From contig CACKPV010000002.1 of assembly GCA_902602185.1 (NCBI GenBank), forward strand, positions 146,506-210,505: 64,000 nt of DNA. The letters are read 5' to 3'. Below, in pieces: positions 59,857 through 64,000 of this stretch. Under the pieces are notes generated by a model. It was not told the DNA's origin and made no database searches. It worked only from the letters and a program-made list of their open reading frames with translations. Positions within the stretch are counted from its first letter, which is position 1, and the number at the start of each line of letters is the position of its first letter. Both the position numbers and the translations under genes were made by a program. Source of the stretch: an uncultured SAR86 cluster bacterium (lineage in GTDB: Bacteria > Pseudomonadota > Gammaproteobacteria > Magnimaribacterales > D2472).

Positions 59857-60950
59857 AAATATCAACATCTATGTTGCTAGGCTGCCTACTGATTATTTCT
59901 TGCTCGCACAATGAAATGATCTCTGAAAAAACTATTACTGTCTTTGACAAACAAACCATCAGTTTCTCCCCAGGCATGGAAACTGATGCTTTAGATAATA
60001 TGGTCTCACTGGGTTCAGGCAGATTAGTCTTAAAGAAAATACAACTGCCAAAAAAAAATTATTATCACCATGCACAAGCTACCATCCGACTGGAATCCAC
60101 TGGGGATCCATGGGATAAATCAGGTTCCTTTTTTATCTTGCCTGGGGCAGAACTTGAAAATTTGGATCATACCAACTCCGTCGAATTGTTAAGATTCATA
60201 ACACCATTTGGGGTTGGTTATTTTAATGATCAAGAACATATTCAAAAATTAAAACCATCTTACATTCCCAGATGGGAAGATGATATTACTTGGGAAACTG
60301 ATATCTCGCATCTGCTTCCAATTTTAGAAGGTGAAGTATGGTTGGGTCTATACATTGATACTTGGTCCAATGAGGGCTGGTTAGTTGATGTTAGTCTCCA
60401 GTTTGATGAACACTTTGTAAGAATACAACCACCACAAAAAGATATTATTCCATTATTAAATACAACTCCAATGTTTCCTGGACAAACCGGTTATGACAAA
60501 TTTGCAAGCATGCCTATAACAAAAACCTTTTACCTAGAACAAGATTATGATGATGTGCAGTTATATTACTTAACTACTGGTCATGGTGGACATAGTACTG
60601 GTGATGAATTTACCAAAAGACTTAATGTAATTTCCTTGAACAACAATTTGGTTAAAGAATTTATCCCATGGCGCGACGACTGTGCATCGTTTCGAAGGTT
60701 TAATCCAAGTTCAGGAGTCTGGATGACACCGGCAGAGTGGAAAGGAGAAATTATTCAGGAACGCATTGCCTCATCTGATTATTCACGATCCGGTTGGTGT
60801 CCTGGTAGTGATGTTCCTCCGGTAATCGTTGAATTAGGTCCTCTAAAGAAAGGTCAACATTCCATAACTTTTTCAATTCCAGCAGCACAAGAAACTACTA
60901 AAGAATTCTTTAATTTTTGGAATGTATCTGCTTATCTAATTTTTGATTAA
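59853..60950 (+). CDS. PNGase F-like exported lipoprotein
   Basis: The 365-residue protein has a lipoprotein signal (MKISTSMLLGCLLIISCSHN, lipobox ISC). It then shows a two-domain beta-rich layout like peptide-N4-(N-acetyl-beta-glucosaminyl)asparagine amidase F. The C-terminal half has TTGHGGHSTGDEFTKRLNVI, then EFIPWRDDCASFRRFNPSSG and SDYSRSGWCPGSDVPPVIVE, which match the PNGase F C-domain pattern (W-R-D-C ... W-C-P-G). The enzyme removes N-glycans from glycoproteins; here activity is inferred. It overlaps dctM by 4 bases, so the three are co-transcribed. Confidence 0.78.
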   Translation: MKISTSMLLGCLLIISCSHNEMISEKTITVFDKQTISFSPGMETDALDNMVSLGSGRLVLKKIQLPKKNYYHHAQATIRLESTGDPWDKSGSFFILPGAELENLDHTNSVELLRFITPFGVGYFNDQEHIQKLKPSYIPRWEDDITWETDISHLLPILEGEVWLGLYIDTWSNEGWLVDVSLQFDEHFVRIQPPQKDIIPLLNTTPMFPGQTGYDKFASMPITKTFYLEQDYDDVQLYYLTTGHGGHSTGDEFTKRLNVISLNNNLVKEFIPWRDDCASFRRFNPSSGVWMTPAEWKGEIIQERIASSDYSRSGWCPGSDVPPVIVELGPLKKGQHSITFSIPAAQETTKEFFNFWNVSAYLIFD

Positions 60951-60970
60951 CTAATTACTTTTTATATAAA

Positions 60971-61345
60971 CTAATCTTTTTCTAAAAGTGACTTTACTCT
61001 TGAAGTCAGATTTGGATGTTTATTTACATCTTCAAAGTCTTTATAGTCTGAACTTTTATCTTTAAAACTGTTTTCCAATTCGTCTAATTCCTGTAATTTT
61101 TGCCACGATAAAACTGACTTCAATGCCAAACATGTCCACACCACAAAAACTATTATTATTGCTGTATAAATATAAAGGGGAATAAAAAGTTTCTCAGGGT
61201 TAGTTATTAGCATGACTGCTTCATATTTAGAATAAATAAGATTTGTTAAAAAAATGCCTAGTACAGAGATAAGAAAACGAAAAGCAAATTTATAGTTCTC
61301 CTTTAACCACAAAGCTGAAAAAAATAATTTTAAAAATCTAAACAT
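60971..61345 (-). CDS. Hypothetical membrane protein
   Basis: A 124-residue protein with two hydrophobic helices (about 22-42 and 53-76) and a charged C-terminal tail. I do not recognise it. It follows the next small gene directly (61346), with no gap between stop and start, so they are one operon. Confidence 0.6.
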   Translation of the reverse strand: MFRFLKLFFSALWLKENYKFAFRFLISVLGIFLTNLIYSKYEAVMLITNPEKLFIPLYIYTAIIIVFVVWTCLALKSVLSWQKLQELDELENSFKDKSSDYKDFEDVNKHPNLTSRVKSLLEKD

Positions 61346-61591
61346 TTAAGGTAACCAAAATATAATTGCAGCTAATGCTGCAAGACCGCCCTTTTGATAT
61401 CTATTCCATAATTCTTTCTCTTCATCAGCAATAACGAATGACCATTCTTCAGGAGTAAGATCTTCTTGCTTCCTGCCATGCATAATGAGGGTCTTTTCTG
61501 CCTTCCTAACAGCTTTATTTCTAACTTTTTGGCGTATTTTTTTGTCTTGTTTGTTTATAAAATCCTCAAGATTTTCAATAAATTTACTCAT
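61346..61591 (-). CDS. Hypothetical protein with a C-terminal membrane helix
   Basis: An 81-residue protein whose first 60 residues are strongly charged (KQDKKIRQKVRNKAVRKAEK) and whose last 15 are hydrophobic (GLAALAAIIFWLP). I start it at the ATG at 61591 because GGAGG is 5 bases before it; a TTG 12 bases upstream has no such site. I do not recognise it. It is the first of a pair of small genes with a repeat-rich upstream region. Confidence 0.6.
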   Translation of the reverse strand: MSKFIENLEDFINKQDKKIRQKVRNKAVRKAEKTLIMHGRKQEDLTPEEWSFVIADEEKELWNRYQKGGLAALAAIIFWLP

Positions 61592-61640
61592 TAAACCCTC
61601 CAAAATGCTATTTTACAGTAATTTCTTTGAATAAAAACTT

Positions 61641-61750
61641 TGTACCCATGCAATATACTATCTTTTTTTTGTACTCATATTCTTATTTAATAGGAAAATA
61701 GAAAAAAAAATTGTACTCATGTATGTTTTATAAGTTTTTATTGTACTCAA
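61641..61750. repeat. Four spaced TGTAC(T/C)CAT repeats
   Basis: TGTACCCATG (61641), TGTACTCATA (61670), TGTACTCATG (61712) and TGTACTCAAA (61742) are spaced 29, 42 and 30 bases apart, near multiples of one helical turn. They lie in the 278-base gap between lipA and the start of the hypothetical gene, in its upstream (rightward) side. They look like an operator array or iterons. Nothing else recognisable is in the gap. Confidence 0.55.
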
Positions 61751-61869
61751 ATGAATTATTTAGGCTAATTATACTAATAACTTTAAATTTTAATCAAAAT
61801 GATTAAAAAGATGCGGTTTAGTACGAAAAAATGCTAAGTAATATAAACTCAATCTTATTTATAACTTTT

Positions 61870-62841
61870 TTATAGTAATTTAATATTTGCATTATTTTTT
61901 AACAATGCTCTTTCAGCTCTATAACTTGATCGAACCATTGGTCCTGAGACTACTTCTAAGAAACCTTTTTTAATTCCAATTTCACGATAATTATTAAATT
62001 CTTCTGGGGTCACCCATTTTTCAACAGGCAAATGATTTAAAGTGGGTCTTAAATATTGACCAAGTGTTAGGATGTCTACTTTATGTTTCAGTAAATCTTC
62101 CATTGTTTTTTCAATCTCATAATCTGTCTCACCTAGTCCTAAAATCAAACTAGTTTTCGTTAATACTTTTTTATTAATTGATTTTGATAATTTTAAAACA
62201 TCCAAAGTTTGTTGATACCCTGCTCTAGGATCTCTTACTGGATGAGTTAACCTCTTAACTGTTTCTAGATTTTGCGCAAAAACTTCTATTCCTGAATTAA
62301 CTAAAGTTTCAACAGAATCTTTGATTCCTTTGAAGTCTGGAGTTAATGCTTCAACAGCAGTGTTTTTATTTTTTGCTTTTATTGCTTTGACGGTATTAGC
62401 ATAATGTTGTGCACCTCCATCAGGAAGATCATCTCTATTTACTGACGTTAAGACAACATATTTTAAATTCATTATCGAAACTGCTTCAGCAGTTTTTTCA
62501 GGCTCATCTTTATCCAACCACCCATTTGGATTTCCAGTATCTACTGAACAGAATTTGCAAGCACGTGTGCAAACGGAACCCATCAACATGAATGTTGCTG
62601 TACCGCTTGACCAGCATTCCGAAATGTTTGGACACATAGCTTCTTCACAAACGGTATTTAATTTTTTTGATTCAACTTGTCTTTTTACAACTCCATATTT
62701 TGGATCAAAACTTGCGCGCACACGAATCCAATCTGGTTTTTTTTCTGCTGGAATTTTAGAAAATTTATTTGTCTTTTGGCCATTCTTTATGGCTTTAATT
62801 CCATCACGATTAATAATTTTTACGGTCGGTATAATTTCCAT
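61870..62841 (-). CDS. lipA: Lipoyl synthase
   Basis: LipA is a radical-SAM enzyme that inserts the two sulfur atoms into octanoyl chains on lipoyl domains such as GcvH. It has the auxiliary-cluster cysteines in [16 protein letters not shown] and the radical-SAM triad in [16 protein letters not shown]. It ends with SSYRAERA, the final conserved Ser/Arg segment. I start it at the ATG at 62841 ([14 protein letters not shown]), 2 bases after the lipB stop; this gives 323 residues. It forms an operon with lipB. Confidence 0.95.
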   Translation of the reverse strand: MEIIPTVKIINRDGIKAIKNGQKTNKFSKIPAEKKPDWIRVRASFDPKYGVVKRQVESKKLNTVCEEAMCPNISECWSSGTATFMLMGSVCTRACKFCSVDTGNPNGWLDKDEPEKTAEAVSIMNLKYVVLTSVNRDDLPDGGAQHYANTVKAIKAKNKNTAVEALTPDFKGIKDSVETLVNSGIEVFAQNLETVKRLTHPVRDPRAGYQQTLDVLKLSKSINKKVLTKTSLILGLGETDYEIEKTMEDLLKHKVDILTLGQYLRPTLNHLPVEKWVTPEEFNNYREIGIKKGFLEVVSGPMVRSSYRAERALLKNNANIKLL

Positions 62842-62843
62842 TT

Positions 62844-63455
62844 TTAAAAAAATTCTTTGCAATATTTTTTGCAAACTAATTTTACTTTCTCCATGTCAAT
62901 CTTGCTATCAAAATTTTTAATTTGTGTAACCTCGAGTCCTGGATAACCACATGGATTTATATTTTGAAATGGGATTAAATCCATATCTACATTTATGCTG
63001 ATACCATGATAAGACATTCCTCGTGAAAATCTTAAGCCTATAGAAGCTATTTTTTTATCGTCTACAAAGACTCCTGGAGCGCCTTTAATAAGATGTGTTT
63101 CTATATTAAAGTTATATAAAATTTTTTGAATCATTTGTTCTAATGTTCTTACAAATATTTTGGGGCCAATTCCTCTTTTTTTTATATTTAACATAAAATA
63201 TATTACTAGTTGACCTGGTCCATGATAAGTGACTTCACCACCTCTATCAGATTGAAATACATCCGTATATGAGTTACTTAAGATATGTCTTGGATCAGCA
63301 GCTGTGCCCATTGTATAGATAGGTGGATGTTCTACGAACCATATTTTTTCTTCCTGTGAATTACGGATATAATCTTGCATATCTTGCAAAACTTCAGCAT
63401 ATTTTTGCAATCCTAGATCTTTAATCACTATTGGATCTTGCCTCAACAAAAGCAT
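62844..63455 (-). CDS. lipB: Octanoyltransferase
   Basis: LipB moves the octanoyl group from acyl-carrier protein to lipoyl domains before LipA acts. The family sequences are [20 protein letters not shown], then [20 protein letters not shown], with the catalytic lysine in [19 protein letters not shown] and the Cys in [13 protein letters not shown]. The start is uncertain: I give the ATG at 63455, but a GTG at 63428 ([10 protein letters not shown]) would shorten the overlap with the TRAP gene to 8 bases. About 200 residues. Confidence 0.93.
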   Translation of the reverse strand: MLLLRQDPIVIKDLGLQKYAEVLQDMQDYIRNSQEEKIWFVEHPPIYTMGTAADPRHILSNSYTDVFQSDRGGEVTYHGPGQLVIYFMLNIKKRGIGPKIFVRTLEQMIQKILYNFNIETHLIKGAPGVFVDDKKIASIGLRFSRGMSYHGISINVDMDLIPFQNINPCGYPGLEVTQIKNFDSKIDMEKVKLVCKKYCKEFF

Positions 63456-63999
63456 CCTCTGCGATGGCATGATAATTACTAACCTCACTTAGGAAGTCTT
63501 GAAAAGATTGATGAACGAGTTTCACAGTTGGATCACTTAAACTCTCATTGATAATTTCTTTAGATATCTGTCTGAATTCTTCAATTACATCATCAGGAAG
63601 TTTTTTCAGAACAGCTCCATGGGTTTCAACTAATTCTTTTAAGGCCCGATTATTAGAAGCTGTATACTCATCCAACAAATCCTGATTAACAGCTTTGGCA
63701 GCAACTTCAACTATTGCTTGTAAGTCTGGAGGTAACGAATTCCAAGCATCATTATTTATAAGAAGTTCAAGTGTAGAGCCTGGTTCATGCCAACCTGGAT
63801 AATAATAATATTTTGCAACTTGTTGAAACCCAAAAGCTAAATCATTAAATGGTCCAACCCATTCAACAGCATCGATAGTTCCTGTTTGCATAGCTGTAAA
63901 TAACTCACCGCCAGGTATGTTGACAGGATTTCCTCCAGCACGTTTAAACACTTCTCCACCAACACCAGGTATTCTCATTTTTAGACCTTTAAGATCAGC
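63421..63999 (-). CDS. TRAP transporter solute-binding protein (DctP family), partial
   Basis: This is the C-terminal part of a periplasmic TRAP solute-binding protein; the frame is open at the right edge, reading ADLKGLKMRIPGVGGEVF. Marks are the ADLKG(L)K-x-R segment, LFTAMQTGTIDAVEWVGPFN (the substrate-arginine region) and YYPGWHEPGSTLELLINNDA. It overlaps the lipB gene start. It may serve the dctQM pair 4 kb away, though a TRAP permease may also lie beyond the window. Confidence 0.9.
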   Translation of the reverse strand, partial: ADLKGLKMRIPGVGGEVFKRAGGNPVNIPGGELFTAMQTGTIDAVEWVGPFNDLAFGFQQVAKYYYYPGWHEPGSTLELLINNDAWNSLPPDLQAIVEVAAKAVNQDLLDEYTASNNRALKELVETHGAVLKKLPDDVIEEFRQISKEIINESLSDPTVKLVHQSFQDFLSEVSNYHAIAEDAFVEARSNSD

Positions 64000-64000
64000 T

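Noticed and set aside
1..64000. CRISPR array or cas genes
   Set aside because: No regularly spaced direct repeats of 24-40 bases and no Cas-like proteins were found on reading; the only spaced repeats (61641-61750) are 9 bases long and irregular.

Overview
The window is an AT-rich, densely packed bacterial chromosome segment with about 80 protein genes, one tRNA and very short intergenic gaps. Gene content and order point to a Gammaproteobacterium, most likely a small-genome marine one of the SAR86 type. The pointers are ubiC-ubiA, yqiB-yqiA, mutY-yggX, rppH-lgt-thyA, argS followed by a SPOR gene, yggS-yggT-metX-metW-rdgB, RpoH, and a six-gene TonB2/TtpC operon. The taxon is an inference from synteny and composition; no 16S or marker tree is available here.

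Layout. 0-5.3 kb: rpoZ, gmk, yicC, a membrane pyrophosphatase, a dicarboxylate/glutamate symporter and a 57-residue rubredoxin, all on the minus strand. 5.4-8.9 kb: ubiC, ubiA, yqiB, yqiA, then a type II (eukaryotic-like) glutamine synthetase behind a clear glutamine riboswitch. 9-11.8 kb: a small ABM-like protein, a YibN rhodanese, gpmA, mutY, yggX and tRNA-Phe(GAA). 11.8-17.4 kb: a genomic island bounded by a perfect 47-bp duplication of the tRNA-Phe 3' end. It carries a three-gene restriction-modification-like cassette (two methyltransferase-type proteins plus a GIY-YIG/DExH helicase) and small exported proteins, but no integrase. 17.4-20 kb: more accessory DNA, with a lipoprotein built from an FtsH periplasmic domain, a CsoR/MerT-like/HMA/outer-membrane metal operon and a tandem-repeat secreted protein. 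20-28.4 kb: an FAD monooxygenase, an SGNH hydrolase, a lipoprotein, a Rossmann protein, a ferritin-like gene with a Fur-like box, and a lipid-modification operon (FAD oxidoreductase, DUF1365, two cyclopropane-synthase-like methyltransferases) whose first gene appears to start at CTG.

28.4-40 kb: an aminotransferase, rmuC, an iron-type ABC permease, gcvT-gcvH-gcvP, a HAD phosphatase, rppH, a TauE permease, lgt and thyA. 40-45.3 kb: the TonB energy-transduction operon (DUF3450, TtpC, ExbB, ExbD, TonB, TPR protein). 45.4-56.3 kb: a DUF1295 methyltransferase-like protein, efp, argS, SPOR protein, yggS, yggT, metX, metW and rdgB facing trmB, thiG, thiS, rpoH and cysQ. 56.3-64 kb: a 52-residue gene coupled to a dienoyl-CoA isomerase-like crotonase, yaaA, TRAP permeases dctQ-dctM coupled to a PNGase F-like lipoprotein, two small hypotheticals, lipA, lipB and the end of a TRAP solute-binding protein that runs off the right edge.

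Most of the window is housekeeping metabolism. The unusual parts are the tRNA-Phe island and its flank, the riboswitch-controlled GSII gene, the FtsH-domain lipoprotein, the CTG-initiated oxidoreductase and the PNGase/TRAP unit. No CRISPR array, complete IS element, rRNA or phage structural gene was seen.
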